DNA from: Streptococcus mitis
Lineage (GTDB): Bacteria > Bacillota > Bacilli > Lactobacillales > Streptococcaceae
Direction: 5' to 3'
Length of the DNA: 64,000 nucleotides
Assembly: GCA_001560895.1 (NCBI GenBank)
Contig: CP014326.1
Span: 1,996,001-2,060,000 of the forward strand
The position numbers and the translations under genes were made by a program. Positions 20,556-28,838 of the stretch are shown piece by piece; position 1 is the first letter of the stretch; each line of letters starts with the position of its first letter. The notes under the pieces were generated by a model that made no database searches, was not told the DNA's origin, and saw nothing but the letters and a program-made list of their open reading frames with translations.

Positions 20556-20879
20556 TTAAAATAGTAAACGTAGGACGGCAATCAAGACAACTCCAAAGAG
20601 AACTGTTCCGACTAGATTGCGGTAGCGAAAGGCTACCCAAGCTGTTGGAAAGACTGCTAAGAAGTCCAGCCATTTGATTTGAGGAAGACTCCCAACCTTG
20701 CCTGTCACTACGCTTGAAAGAATCAAGGCAAAGATAATAGAAACGGGCAAGAATTTCAAAAAACGCTCAACGATTGCAGGCAAGCCCTTATACTTGACCA
20801 AGATGAAGGGAATCATACGGGGAATCCAAGTCACCAAGCCAGAGAAAATAACTGCTAATAAAAGATACTTACTGACCAT
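20556..20879 (-). CDS. azlD: Branched-chain amino acid exporter small subunit AzlD
   Basis: 107 residues, three to four hydrophobic helices, with TWIPRMIPFILVKYKGLP near the N-terminus as in AzlD. It works with AzlC as a BrnFE-type exporter of branched-chain amino acids. The gene overlaps the end of azlC. Confidence 0.88.
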   Translation of the reverse strand: MVSKYLLLAVIFSGLVTWIPRMIPFILVKYKGLPAIVERFLKFLPVSIIFALILSSVVTGKVGSLPQIKWLDFLAVFPTAWVAFRYRNLVGTVLFGVVLIAVLRLLF

Positions 20880-21564
20880 CTAAAACCACCCCCATTGTAC
20901 AACCTAGCAAGGTCGCAAACAGAACAGCTAGCGACTGAGACACCACTGTTAAGAGTAAAAAGAAGGACACCGCAACAACTGCTAGGATAATGAGCAGATT
21001 GCGGACAGGAATCCGTCTTTGCATAATCTGGAATTGCGAAGCAAAAATTCCAATGAACATCCCAACCAGGGCAAAATCCAAGCCAAAGATTTCTGGATTT
21101 GGCAGCAGACCACCCAGAGCCGTTCCGACAACTGTTCCCACAAACCAAGCCACATAGCTGTTGAGATTGTTTCCGTGCATCCACATAGGATTGACCTTGT
21201 CTGTATGGGCTAACTCGCCCATCAAAACGCCATAAGTCTCATCCGTCAAGAGACTAGACATACCGATATTTTGCCAGAGACTGGTATGACGGAAATAGGT
21301 TGACGCATGCAAACTCAACAAAAAGAGACGCAAATTAATCAAAAAGACCGTCATAGCAATAGCTGCCACAGGTGCTTGAACCGCAATCAGTGCCAACATG
21401 GCAAACTGGGCACTCCCAGCATAAACAAAGAGGCTCATCAAGCCCATCTCAACAGGTGTCACATAGGGCGCACCAATAATCCCACAGGCCAAGCCAATAC
21501 TGACATAACCAAGGGCCGTTGGCATGGCCGCCTGCGCCCCCTCCCAAAATCCTTTTTCTTTCAT
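20869..21564 (-). CDS. azlC: Branched-chain amino acid exporter large subunit AzlC
   Basis: 231 residues with about six helices. The N-terminal GFWEGAQAAMPTALGYVSIG and the LTDETYGVLM segment are AzlC hallmarks. Start 21564 is chosen over the upstream ATG at 21576 because AGGAG lies between them at proper spacing for the second. A BOX element lies upstream in the promoter region. Confidence 0.88.
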   Translation of the reverse strand: MKEKGFWEGAQAAMPTALGYVSIGLACGIIGAPYVTPVEMGLMSLFVYAGSAQFAMLALIAVQAPVAAIAMTVFLINLRLFLLSLHASTYFRHTSLWQNIGMSSLLTDETYGVLMGELAHTDKVNPMWMHGNNLNSYVAWFVGTVVGTALGGLLPNPEIFGLDFALVGMFIGIFASQFQIMQRRIPVRNLLIILAVVAVSFFLLLTVVSQSLAVLFATLLGCTMGVVLDGQ

Positions 21565-21587
21565 CTTTCTCCTCATATTGTCTTAAT

Positions 21588-21702
21588 AATACTCAATGAA
21601 AATCAAAGAGCAAACTAGAAAGCTGGCCACAGGTTGCTCAAAACATTGTTTTGAGGTTGCAGATAGAAGCTGACGCAGTTTGAAGAGATTTTCGAAGAGT
21701 AT
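21588..21702 (-). repeat. BOX element (boxA-boxC type, shortened)
   Basis: About 115 bp. It starts ATACTCAATGAAAATC and ends in ATTTTCGAAGAGTAT, matching BOX termini, with an internal boxC-like segment (CAAAACATTGTTTTGAG). The middle of boxA is shorter than in the full copy at 56289-56438. It lies just upstream of azlC and could supply a leader-RNA structure. Confidence 0.75.
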
Positions 21703-21760
21703 AAGTAGGCTGAAAAGGCTCCAGCCATAGCATGGACTATTATAACACATTCAGGAAAGA

Positions 21761-21793
21761 GAAAAAAGTCTGCTGATTGTAATCAGACAGACT
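21761..21793 (-). terminator. Terminator of the HdeD-like gene
   Basis: Arms AGTCTGCTGATT (21767-21778) and AATCAGACAGACT (21781-21793) pair with one bulged base. A six-T run follows on the minus strand. Confidence 0.8.
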
Positions 21794-21804
21794 CCATTTT
21801 ATTC

Positions 21805-22317
21805 TTATTTAATCTTGAAGAATTGAACAATTGCCACAATACCTTGATAAATAAAGACAAAGGCAATGGTGTAACTAATATAGAGACCGGTCATCAATGG
21901 GTGTCCCATCATGATTAAACCTGCTACGATTCCTAAAATCCCCATCCAAACTAGAGGGGTACCTACCGATTTATCCGTCTTACGAACCTTGAAACCAACG
22001 ATAGTTTTTGTAATACCATTTGTCAAGGCCCATAAAGAAATGATAAATGGTACAAATGTTACCATTTCAATAAAGCTACCTGAGAACAAGGTAAGAGCGA
22101 GGATGAGGGTAACAATTCCTCCAAATAAATTCCAGCCATGCTTTTCTTCTGATTTGAAGTATTGTACAATCTCAGAAATCCCTTGAACTGCAAATACAAG
22201 TGCAAACCAGAAAGTCATGGAAGCCAAGCTAATAAGAGGATGTGCAAACATATTAAAACCTGCAAAAACTGCAAAAATACCCGCAATTAGTAACAACCAT
22301 TTCCAAATTTTCGACAT
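21805..22317 (-). CDS. HdeD/DUF308-like membrane protein
   Basis: 170 residues with six short helices in a repeated pattern (GIFAVFAGFNMFAHP and LGIVAGLIMMGHP), as in the HdeD/DUF308 family linked in enterobacteria to acid tolerance. It starts at the TAATG overlap with the TetR gene stop, so the two were translationally coupled. With the regulator frameshifted, coupling and control may both be altered. Confidence 0.75.
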   Translation of the reverse strand: MSKIWKWLLLIAGIFAVFAGFNMFAHPLISLASMTFWFALVFAVQGISEIVQYFKSEEKHGWNLFGGIVTLILALTLFSGSFIEMVTFVPFIISLWALTNGITKTIVGFKVRKTDKSVGTPLVWMGILGIVAGLIMMGHPLMTGLYISYTIAFVFIYQGIVAIVQFFKIK

Positions 22318-23001
22318 TATTTTTCTCCTTTTTTAGAGGAATCTTCCTCTAGTATTCCATAAATCATCATATCCAAAACCTGTGATAATTGATGTTCATA
22401 TCCTGAAACCAAGTCAGGCAAACTGCTATCTGACGAAACAGTTAAATAATAGGAACGAAACATATCCTGAATCAATCGCAGATAGTCCATAGCTCGTTTC
22501 TCATCAATATGCTCTTTCAGTTTGGATTCTGATATAAGTTTTTGACAAACTTGTTCATTCAAGTCCAAAAAGATAGCTTTTGGATTCTGATATAAGTTTT
22601 TGACAAACTTGTTCATTCAAGTCCAAAAAGATAGCTTTCTGTGGTGCAATGTCTGCTTCCAATTCTTCTGGTGTCGCAATCATTGCCTCAAAGAAAATGT
22701 GGCTATGTTCTGGGTATTGCTGATAAAATTGGTGACGTCTTTCCATATAATCAGCTAAGGAGGGCACTTGACCTTCCACCCCCAGAAACACTGCCAAAGC
22801 TTTCTCAAAACTCTCCTGAAAACAAGTTAGATAGAGGTCTGATTTCCCTGAAAAATTATGATACAAAACTCCTTTGGAAATACCATCCACTTTACAAAGT
22901 TCATTGATGACAAAACCTTGATAGCCTTTTGTAGCAAATTCAAACAAAGCAGCGGTAATGATTTTCTCTCTTCGTAGTCTTGTTTTTTCTTCTTTTCTCA
23001 T
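22317..23001 (-). pseudogene. TetR-family regulator, frameshifted by a tandem duplication
   Basis: An N-terminal TetR helix-turn-helix is intact (RREKIITAALFEFATKGYQ..VDGISKGVLYHNFSGKSDLYL). The frame is then thrown by a 58-bp direct duplication that repeats the codons for IFLDLNEQVCQKLISESK. The first frame ends early with a novel tail (YLFGLE); the C-terminal half continues in another frame to 22317. Deleting one copy would restore about 200 residues. ATG 23001 is taken as the start, after a weak ribosome site. Confidence 0.85.
22521..22638. repeat. 58-bp tandem duplication inside the TetR gene
   Basis: 22521-22580 and 22579-22638 are identical over 60 bases with a 58-base period. 58 is not a multiple of three, which explains the frameshift. 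No mismatch between copies is seen, so it is recent or kept identical. Confidence 0.95.
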
Positions 23002-23023
23002 GTATTTATCTCTACATTTTTTA

Positions 23024-23052
23024 ATTATAAACCGATTGGTCTGAAGTGTCAA
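23024..23052 (-). promoter_or_regulatory. Consensus promoter and candidate operator of the TetR gene
   Basis: Minus strand TTGACA (23047-23052), 17-bp spacer, TATAAT (23024-23029): a perfect sigma-70 promoter. The spacer contains ACCAATCGGT, an ACC-N4-GGT half-palindrome of the kind bound by TetR proteins, suggesting autorepression. Confidence 0.75.
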
Positions 23053-23101
23053 GCAACTTTCTCAAAAATTTAACAGTCTGCTGATTGTAGCCATCATAAA
23101 C

Positions 23102-23118
23102 AGACTGGAATCCAGTCT
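23102..23118. repeat. 17-bp palindrome between the MFS and TetR genes
   Basis: AGACTGGA-A-TCCAGTCT. It lies in the 3' region of the MFS gene and about 50 bp upstream of the TetR promoter. It may be a weak terminator (no good T-run) or an operator. Confidence 0.5.
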
Positions 23119-23144
23119 CAAACATATAATATACACATTCTTCG

Positions 23145-24371
23145 CTAAATGTTTTCACGGATATTCAAGAGTATGATAAAGGCAGCTAGAAGAAATAGCA
23201 ATAAAACAAAGCTAACTGCCAGAGTTCCAAAGCTAGTAGCAATGGTTACCAAAGCTATTGTAAATAAGCTAGGTAAAACAACTGTAATGGCACCGATAGA
23301 GGATTGAACTGCTCCCATTGACTCCTCAGGTATTTGTTTAAAAATGAGTTCCTGTAATCGAGGAGAGAGGATACCTGCGAAAAAGGCATCCAAGGCACTA
23401 AAGATAAGAATCCAGTCAAAACGAACTGCCACAAAGCCAACTAAAAGGAGTAATTGGATAATAAGCGAGGCATATAGGGCTAGTTTTATGGAGATTGTAT
23501 TCTTCAGATAGCCACTCACAAGGCTTCCGACAATAAGGGCTGACAATTCAAGGGTGGATAACAAGGCAAGAGATTGACCTGTTTGTAAATTCAAAAAGGG
23601 CTGATTCCTCAAAAACAGAGTAGAAACAGGAACTGTAACATTTATCACTGCTTGACTAATAGAGATAATAAACAAAACCAAGAGCACCTTATTCATATTC
23701 CATATCAATTTTGATGATTGGAGCAGATGCTGGCAAAAGGATTTTACAGAGAGTCCTTCTTGATAGCTAATCGTTTTTTCTACTTTCAAGAGGTCTGTTT
23801 TTATGAAAAGAATACCTAAAAATGCGATTAAAAAGGTCAGAGCATTCAGTAAGGAAATAGACTGGATAGATAGAATACCTAGTAAGACTCCTCCTAGAAT
23901 ATTACTGATTGTTTTCACTAAACTAACAGTTGACTGTTTAAATCCAATAGCTTCTGCCAGATGGTCTTGCCCAATAATTCTAATGAAAATCGGAGTGAGC
24001 ATGGCGCCTGAAAAATAACTCAATGTGTCAGATAAGAGGTTAATCAGACAAATAAATGCTACTAATAACAAGGAAAAGGACTGCCCTGAAAGTGATAAAG
24101 AAACGATAGAGTAAAGCAAAAATTTTGCAAAACTAATCATTGTATATTTTAGGACACGATGATGTTGAAAATCCGCCAAAACTCCCAGAAAGATTTGCAG
24201 AACTTGAGGAAGGGTTTCTGAAATCGTGATCAGTAAAATCGCCAAAGGGGCAAAAGATGCATCTGCCACATAATTCAAAAAGGCCAGATAAAAAATCGTA
24301 TCCCCAACCGTTGAAATCCACTGGTTGATAGTTAATTGCCTAAAATCTCTATTTTGAAGAAATACTTTCAT
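23145..24371 (-). CDS. Major facilitator superfamily exporter
   Basis: 408 residues with about 12 helices; the N-terminus NRDFRQLTINQWISTVGD resembles DHA3-type exporters (EntS/macrolide-efflux-like). AAGGAG five bp before ATG 24371 selects that start. It follows the double-glycine peptide and CPBP genes on the same strand, so in context it may be part of that peptide locus. Substrate unknown. Confidence 0.8.
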   Translation of the reverse strand: MKVFLQNRDFRQLTINQWISTVGDTIFYLAFLNYVADASFAPLAILLITISETLPQVLQIFLGVLADFQHHRVLKYTMISFAKFLLYSIVSLSLSGQSFSLLLVAFICLINLLSDTLSYFSGAMLTPIFIRIIGQDHLAEAIGFKQSTVSLVKTISNILGGVLLGILSIQSISLLNALTFLIAFLGILFIKTDLLKVEKTISYQEGLSVKSFCQHLLQSSKLIWNMNKVLLVLFIISISQAVINVTVPVSTLFLRNQPFLNLQTGQSLALLSTLELSALIVGSLVSGYLKNTISIKLALYASLIIQLLLLVGFVAVRFDWILIFSALDAFFAGILSPRLQELIFKQIPEESMGAVQSSIGAITVVLPSLFTIALVTIATSFGTLAVSFVLLLFLLAAFIILLNIRENI

Positions 24372-24442
24372 CACAACTCCTTTTTAAGTTCAAATGGGAA
24401 TCTTTCCCCAAGGATAGACCGCGATACTACTAACAACCAAAA

Positions 24443-25108
24443 TTACAGTAACATCAAAAGCTGACCAATACCATTGTAGACTATATGCAGTCCAATAGGC
24501 CAATAAATTGACTTTGTCATTCTAAATAAGACTGCAAATATAAGACCTCCACCCATATAGAAGACAAAGTCTGTCAATACCCAACCATGATTACTAATAT
24601 GCAATATTCCAAACAAAGCAGCAGAACCAAGTACATCTAGCCCCCATTTCTTTCCTTTTTCCAGAGCAGTCATCACTAATCCACGATAAATCATGTCTTC
24701 AAAAATGGGACCTGCAATCACAGGATAAAAAAAATACATCAAAAATGCCGTAGCTCCTGTAAAAGTAGGAGCAGCATGTTGATAAGAAATTTCATTTCGA
24801 GTAGGTGGGAAAAGAAAAAAGGTGACAAAATTCCAAGCAACAAAAGCAAGCAGAGCTAGGAAGGAATAGAAAAGATAGGATCTTTTAAACTTTCTATTGT
24901 TGATTTTCTGCCATTTCCCCGACCAAATCATAACAATAAGAGCAAATAAAACCACAAGAAAATTCAACATCATATCCGACAGATAATAGGTAAAGTCAGA
25001 TAGACCAAGAGCAAAGTCGCTAGATAAAACCAGACCACTGAACTTCTGGTCAGCAATAACTAGTAGAGCAGCTATAATAAAGTAGTAGCGTGAGATTATC
25101 TTTTTCAT
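24443..25108 (-). CDS. CPBP (CAAX protease/bacteriocin-immunity) family membrane protein
   Basis: 221 residues, about seven helices. CPBP motifs: EDMIYRGLV (the usual EE..R is ED here), FGILHISNHG and HIVYNGIGQ. Such proteins often give self-immunity beside bacteriocin genes. Start 25108 is set by GGAG 8-11 bp upstream. It lies 66 bp after the double-glycine peptide gene, past an attenuator-like hairpin. Confidence 0.85.
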   Translation of the reverse strand: MKKIISRYYFIIAALLVIADQKFSGLVLSSDFALGLSDFTYYLSDMMLNFLVVLFALIVMIWSGKWQKINNRKFKRSYLFYSFLALLAFVAWNFVTFFLFPPTRNEISYQHAAPTFTGATAFLMYFFYPVIAGPIFEDMIYRGLVMTALEKGKKWGLDVLGSAALFGILHISNHGWVLTDFVFYMGGGLIFAVLFRMTKSIYWPIGLHIVYNGIGQLLMLL

Positions 25109-25137
25109 CCTATTTTCTCCTATATTACGAAATAAAG

Positions 25138-25169
25138 AAAGCCCTAACCCAAACAAAGGCAAGGGCTTT
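25138..25169 (-). terminator. Attenuating terminator after the double-glycine peptide gene
   Basis: AAAGCCCT (25138-25145) / AGGGCTTT (25162-25169), followed on the minus strand by a loose T-rich stretch. It would let the peptide be made in excess of the CPBP and MFS proteins. Confidence 0.7.
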
Positions 25170-25174
25170 AAATA

Positions 25175-25363
25175 TCAATGACGACGATTAACAGTGGAAG
25201 AATCATGGTTAAAATATTTCTTCCAGAAATTAGTGATTGACCAAGGTGCTCCTAAACCTACTCCAATTCCACCGCCTGGGTTAACCACAGTGTTGCCTCC
25301 TCTAACATCTTGCAACTCAGCTTCTGTCAATTCCATTGTTTCTGCAAATTGTAAATTTAACAT
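25175..25363 (-). CDS. Double-glycine leader secreted peptide (VP1-like)
   Basis: 62 residues. The leader ends ELTEAELQDVRGG (residues 11-23), the classic cleavage signal for C39-peptidase ABC exporters. The predicted mature peptide has 39 residues: a Gly-rich start (NPGGGIGVGLG), an aromatic middle (WSITNFWKKYF) and a basic tail. AAGGAGTG precedes the start. From memory, the Rgg144-controlled peptide VP1 of pneumococcus has this position and type. No exporter gene is adjacent; it may use one encoded elsewhere. Confidence 0.85.
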   Translation of the reverse strand: MLNLQFAETMELTEAELQDVRGGNTVVNPGGGIGVGLGAPWSITNFWKKYFNHDSSTVNRRH

Positions 25364-25441
25364 TTTTTACACTCCTTCAATTATTTTCATTTGTAAACCA
25401 CTTCTGCGACCTAGGATTTGCTTCAAGTGCTTTACAAAAAC

Positions 25442-25450
25442 ACTATAACA
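25442..25450 (-). promoter_or_regulatory. Promoter of the double-glycine peptide gene
   Basis: Minus strand TGTTATAGT, an extended -10 (hexamer 25442-25447). No -35 hexamer; the Rgg box lies 23 bp upstream of the -10, suggesting an activator-dependent promoter. Confidence 0.65.
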
Positions 25451-25470
25451 CGAAAATTAGCTTATTGTAG

Positions 25471-25522
25471 AAAATCGCATATTTGATATTTTTTCTTATA
25501 GAAATTTCAGATTTGCGATTTT
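25471..25522. promoter_or_regulatory. Mirror-image Rgg box pair
   Basis: AAAATCGCA (25471-25479) and its exact complement TGCGATTTT (25514-25522), 34 bp apart. Each ends 23 bp from the -10 of the promoter it faces (minus 25442-25447, plus 25546-25551). Equal geometry at two divergent promoters implies one activator serving both. Confidence 0.75.
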
Positions 25523-25542
25523 GGTAGATTTGATTATTTCAC

Positions 25543-25551
25543 TGGTATAAT
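25543..25551 (+). promoter_or_regulatory. shp promoter
   Basis: TGGTATAAT with no -35 hexamer, 31 bp upstream of the pheromone ATG. Arranged like other Rgg-activated shp promoters. Confidence 0.7.
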
Positions 25552-25582
25552 AAAGTTATTACTAATGAGGAGTGGAGGAACT

Positions 25583-25660
25583 ATGAAAAAACAAATTTTA
25601 ACATTATTGACAATCGTTGCTGAGATTATTATCATTTTCCCGTTTCTAACTAATCGATAA
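25583..25660 (+). CDS. shp: Short hydrophobic peptide pheromone precursor (SHP)
   Basis: 25-codon gene. It encodes a basic start (MKKQ), a hydrophobic stretch, then AEIIIIFPFLTNR with the acidic Glu14 that begins many mature SHPs. The likely pheromone is the C-terminal 8-12 residues, exported by PptAB-type transporters, trimmed, re-imported by Ami oligopeptide permease and bound by Rgg. AGTGGAGG lies just upstream. It converges on and overlaps the 3' end of rgg by 11 bp. It matches my memory of the pneumococcal SHP144 type. Confidence 0.88.
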   Translation: MKKQILTLLTIVAEIIIIFPFLTNR

Positions 25661-26513
25661 GTTCTTTGTATTGCTGAAAACGCAATTCGAAGAGGGCTAT
25701 CAATTGTGGATTTTCTAATACTTGCAGAGATTGGATAAAGTGTTCAATCTCTTTTTGATTGTTTCCTTTGGTTTGAAGGAAAATACTCATTTTCTTTAAA
25801 AATTGCCACAATACTTTTTCAAAAACATCGTATGGACGAAGCATACTCTCCAGCTCAGCTTCAAAGATTGGGATGTAAGAGAAAAGTTTGCGCTCCATGA
25901 GCTCTGATATAATATTCAGAAAGCCACTTTTCATATATAGTCTATTATGTACCAACTCTTTAAATTCCTTAGATTTCTCAAGTAAAGTGGTTGATAAAAA
26001 TATCAAATCTTGATTGCTCAAGAAAGGCATGGTATTACAGAATATATAGAGTTCAAACCAGGTCCAAGACTCAATAGCGTAGAGGTAGGTAGTTAAAAAC
26101 TCGCTATCCTCCTCTGCTAGCGGATAGCTTTTATCTAAGGAATGGATAGCATCTTTAATCACAATGGCATTCAAACGACGATAGGTCTCTGCCATCTGTT
26201 CTCGCTCGACTTCCTCCAACAGTTGCTCTAAGCCAGCGATATCTTGGTGGGCAAAGCGATCCACAACCTTTCTGCCAAATCGCATATGTGGAGATTCTTG
26301 ATAATTGTTGAGCTTATGACCAAACTCATCGAAGGTCACATTGATTCCTTGGATGGCTAAGATCAGTTTGTCCGCAGATAGCATAGACTGTCCTAGTTCA
26401 AACTTGGACAACTGAGAAGCTGTTAGACCCTCACAGGCCACATCTGACTGCTTGAGTTTTCTCGCCAAGCGCAATTCCTTGTAAAATTCTCCCAATTCCA
26501 TTCTCTCAATCAT
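25650..26513 (-). CDS. rgg: Rgg-family transcriptional regulator (Rgg144-like)
   Basis: 287 residues. N-terminal XRE helix-turn-helix (LRLARKLKQSDVACEGLTASQLSKFE, about 14-40, shown here in part as SQLSKFELG), then a helical TPR-like peptide-binding domain to the C-terminus: the RRNPP architecture. A GGAGG site just upstream supports ATG 26513. Partner shp is convergent and overlapping. It likely activates shp and the double-glycine peptide operon through the mirror boxes. Confidence 0.92.
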   Translation of the reverse strand: MIERMELGEFYKELRLARKLKQSDVACEGLTASQLSKFELGQSMLSADKLILAIQGINVTFDEFGHKLNNYQESPHMRFGRKVVDRFAHQDIAGLEQLLEEVEREQMAETYRRLNAIVIKDAIHSLDKSYPLAEEDSEFLTTYLYAIESWTWFELYIFCNTMPFLSNQDLIFLSTTLLEKSKEFKELVHNRLYMKSGFLNIISELMERKLFSYIPIFEAELESMLRPYDVFEKVLWQFLKKMSIFLQTKGNNQKEIEHFIQSLQVLENPQLIALFELRFQQYKELID

Positions 26514-26537
26514 CTGACCACCTCCTATTTTTTATAT

Positions 26538-26567
26538 AGTATATCATTATTTTTATGGTTTTGTCAA
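26538..26567 (-). promoter_or_regulatory. rgg promoter
   Basis: Minus strand TTGACA (26562-26567), 18-bp spacer, TATACT (26538-26543) with TGA in front. Confidence 0.7.
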
Positions 26568-26590
26568 AATATTCTGACATTTAAGAGAGC

Positions 26591-26614
26591 AAAAAAGCCA
26601 GCCTTAAGCTGACT
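26591..26614 (-). terminator. Terminator of the tsaB-rimI-tsaD operon
   Basis: AGCCAGC (26596-26602) / GCTGACT (26608-26614) with one mismatch or wobble. A run of six A's on the plus strand gives the U-run on the minus transcript. Confidence 0.8.
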
Positions 26615-26616
26615 CC

Positions 26617-27627
26617 TTATTCCATAGTATCAAAGGCGAGACTTGGTTTGGCATTGAGGTCCAAGTTTGCAAAGTTTTCTTTGTTCCACTCGCTGACGCT
26701 GGCATAAGCAATCATACCTGCATTGTCTCCGCAGAGGCGCAGAGGTGGAATGATGACATTGACATCTGTGATTTCAGTTGCTAGGCGTTCTCTGAGACCT
26801 TTATTGGCTGCCACACCTCCTGCCACAACTAGGGTTTTAACAGGATATTTCTCCAAAGCCTTCTTAGTTTTTGCCATAAGAATATCCAGTACAGCTGCTT
26901 GGAAGGAAGCACACAAATCCTCTGTGGACAAGCTTTCTCCCTTTTGCTCGGCATTGTGATGAAGATTGATAAAGGCCGATTTCAAACCTGAGAATGAAAA
27001 CTCCAGATTATCTTCCTTAATCATGGCACGAGGAAAATCATAAATATCCTGCCCTTGATGAGCTAGCTCATCAATCTCACGACCTGCAGGATAGGTCAAA
27101 CCCATGACACGGCCGACCTTATCATAAGCCTCACCAACCGCGTCATCTCGCGTTTCCCCAACAATCTTGTAGTCACCAGCCTCAGAAACATAAACCAACT
27201 CTGTGTGTCCACCGCTGACCAAGAGGGCTAGTAAGGGAAACTCCAAAGGCTCCACGCTCTGAGCTGCCATGAGGTGACCAGCCATGTGGTTAACAGGGAT
27301 AAGTGGAAGTCCATGTGCCCAAGCAAAGGCCTTAGCAGCTGATAAGCCAACTAGCAAGGCTCCGACCAAGCCCGGTCCATAAGTAACCGCAACAGCTGTC
27401 ACGTCCTCTTCGGTAATCCCTGCTTCTGCCAACGCCTCCTCGATACAGGCTGTAATGACCTCGACATGGTGACGACTGGCTACTTCAGGCACTACGCCAC
27501 CAAAACGTTTGTGACTCTCAATTTGACTAGCAATGACATTGGACAAGAGCTGGTCGTCGTTTTTTAAGACAGCGACACTGGTCTCATCACAGGATGTTTC
27601 AAATGCTAAAATATATCTATCCTTCAT
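26617..27627 (-). CDS. tsaD: tRNA threonylcarbamoyladenosine transferase TsaD
   Basis: 336 residues, full length (formerly Gcp). It transfers threonylcarbamoyl to A37 of ANN-decoding tRNAs with TsaB and TsaE. ASKHA fold; metal ligands His114 and His118 in NHMAGHLMA, plus FETSCDETS at the N-terminus and [11 protein letters not shown] near the C-terminus. It overlaps rimI by 11 bp. Confidence 0.96.
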   Translation of the reverse strand: MKDRYILAFETSCDETSVAVLKNDDQLLSNVIASQIESHKRFGGVVPEVASRHHVEVITACIEEALAEAGITEEDVTAVAVTYGPGLVGALLVGLSAAKAFAWAHGLPLIPVNHMAGHLMAAQSVEPLEFPLLALLVSGGHTELVYVSEAGDYKIVGETRDDAVGEAYDKVGRVMGLTYPAGREIDELAHQGQDIYDFPRAMIKEDNLEFSFSGLKSAFINLHHNAEQKGESLSTEDLCASFQAAVLDILMAKTKKALEKYPVKTLVVAGGVAANKGLRERLATEITDVNVIIPPLRLCGDNAGMIAYASVSEWNKENFANLDLNAKPSLAFDTME

Positions 27628-28054
27628 CTATTTCTCTCTTCATGATAATGGCGTCCTCGACTGGGTCATGGTAGTAGGCCTTTCGCTCAGCGATGACCGC
27701 CATCTTTTCTTTCTTGTAAAATGCTTGCGCTCGTTGGTTTGACTTTCTGACTTCTAGGAAAATCTCCTTGTCTGTCGGCAATTGAGCAAACAAGGCCGAG
27801 GCAATCCCCTGACCCTGATAGACTCCTTTAATAGCGATTTGCAAGACTTCTGCCTCAAAAAGATTCTCCTGAACAGCTAGAAAGCCAATCACTTCGGCCC
27901 CATCATAAGCCAAAGCATACCAAGTTTGGTCTTGGGACAGGTCTGCTTGGATTTGTTCCAGCGTCCAAGGACTGACTGAGTAAACAGCTATCATAACAGC
28001 GTAGATGGCTTGAGCCAGATCAGGTTGCTGTTGAGTTCGTTTGATTTCTATCAT
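27617..28054 (-). CDS. rimI: GNAT N-acetyltransferase RimI
   Basis: 145 residues. Acetyl-CoA loop [10 protein letters not shown] and the C-terminal [13 protein letters not shown] are GNAT hallmarks. RimI acetylates the N-terminus of ribosomal protein bS18 in E. coli; the target here is inferred. The tsaB-rimI-tsaD gene order is common in Firmicutes, with 4-bp and 11-bp overlaps. Confidence 0.9.
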   Translation of the reverse strand: MIEIKRTQQQPDLAQAIYAVMIAVYSVSPWTLEQIQADLSQDQTWYALAYDGAEVIGFLAVQENLFEAEVLQIAIKGVYQGQGIASALFAQLPTDKEIFLEVRKSNQRAQAFYKKEKMAVIAERKAYYHDPVEDAIIMKREIDEG

Positions 28055-28734
28055 AGGCGTTTAATGTAAGACTCACCAGACTCGGTGTGATTCTTGAGCC
28101 AGTTTTCCTCAGCCTCAACACGTTTGAGGTAGTTCGGCACAAAATCATGCAAGGAGTCTGCTTCCTTGTCCCAAGCCCAAAGTGCTAGATTAGCTGCATT
28201 TGGCAAGGTTTCTTTGAAATTAGTCCTTGGCAAGTGTTCTTGAATCTGCTCCACAAAAGGACCAACTTCTCCGACAAAGGTTACCTGACTAGCACCCTTG
28301 ATTAGCTCAATCACTCGCTCAAAAGGCAGGTGTGCTTCTGGCATGACAGGTTTGGCATTTTCATAAAATCCTGCGTAAACATTGTTGCGACGCGCATCCA
28401 TCAAGGGAACGAACAAGCCTTCTTGTTGGTAGGGCACCAGAGCCAAGAGGCTAGACATACCAACTAATTCAATGTTCAGAGTATGAGCCAACGTCTTAGC
28501 AGTTGCTACCGCAATTCGCAAGCCTGTGTAGCTACCTGGCCCTTCTGCCACCACGATTCGGTCCAAATCCTTGGGCGTCCAATCCAAACTTGCCATCAAA
28601 AAATCGATGGCAGGCATGAGGGTAATACTGTGATTTTTCTTGATATTAATCATCGTCTCGGCAAGAACCTGCTTGTCCTCTAAAATAGCGAGAGAAAGAG
28701 CCTTGCTGGACGTATCAAAAGCTAATACTTTCAT
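28051..28734 (-). CDS. tsaB: TsaB, partner of TsaD
   Basis: 227 residues. ASKHA-fold pseudo-enzyme (FDTSSKALSLAI, GPGSYTGLRIAVATAKTL) that dimerises with TsaD for t6A37 synthesis. First gene of the operon; its stop overlaps the rimI start. Confidence 0.94.
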   Translation of the reverse strand: MKVLAFDTSSKALSLAILEDKQVLAETMINIKKNHSITLMPAIDFLMASLDWTPKDLDRIVVAEGPGSYTGLRIAVATAKTLAHTLNIELVGMSSLLALVPYQQEGLFVPLMDARRNNVYAGFYENAKPVMPEAHLPFERVIELIKGASQVTFVGEVGPFVEQIQEHLPRTNFKETLPNAANLALWAWDKEADSLHDFVPNYLKRVEAEENWLKNHTESGESYIKRL

Positions 28735-28815
28735 AACACATTCCTATCTTTTTGTCTGCTTACTATTATACTACAAAAGCTGGCACATGGGAATTTTCTT
28801 TATCCCAAAACAAAA

Positions 28816-28838
28816 ATGCCCTAGCATGAGCAGGGCAT
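28816..28838 (-). terminator. Terminator of the small membrane-protein gene
   Basis: ATGCCCT (28816-28822) / AGGGCAT (28832-28838), directly after the stop codon and followed by TTTTTG on the minus strand. Confidence 0.85.

Noticed and set aside
24375..24442. Second double-glycine peptide between the CPBP and MFS genes
   Set aside because: No start codon with a ribosome site and no GG leader in the 71-bp gap.
25194..25448. 84-codon plus-strand frame opposite the double-glycine peptide
   Set aside because: No ribosome site; the minus-strand peptide has a clear leader and promoter.
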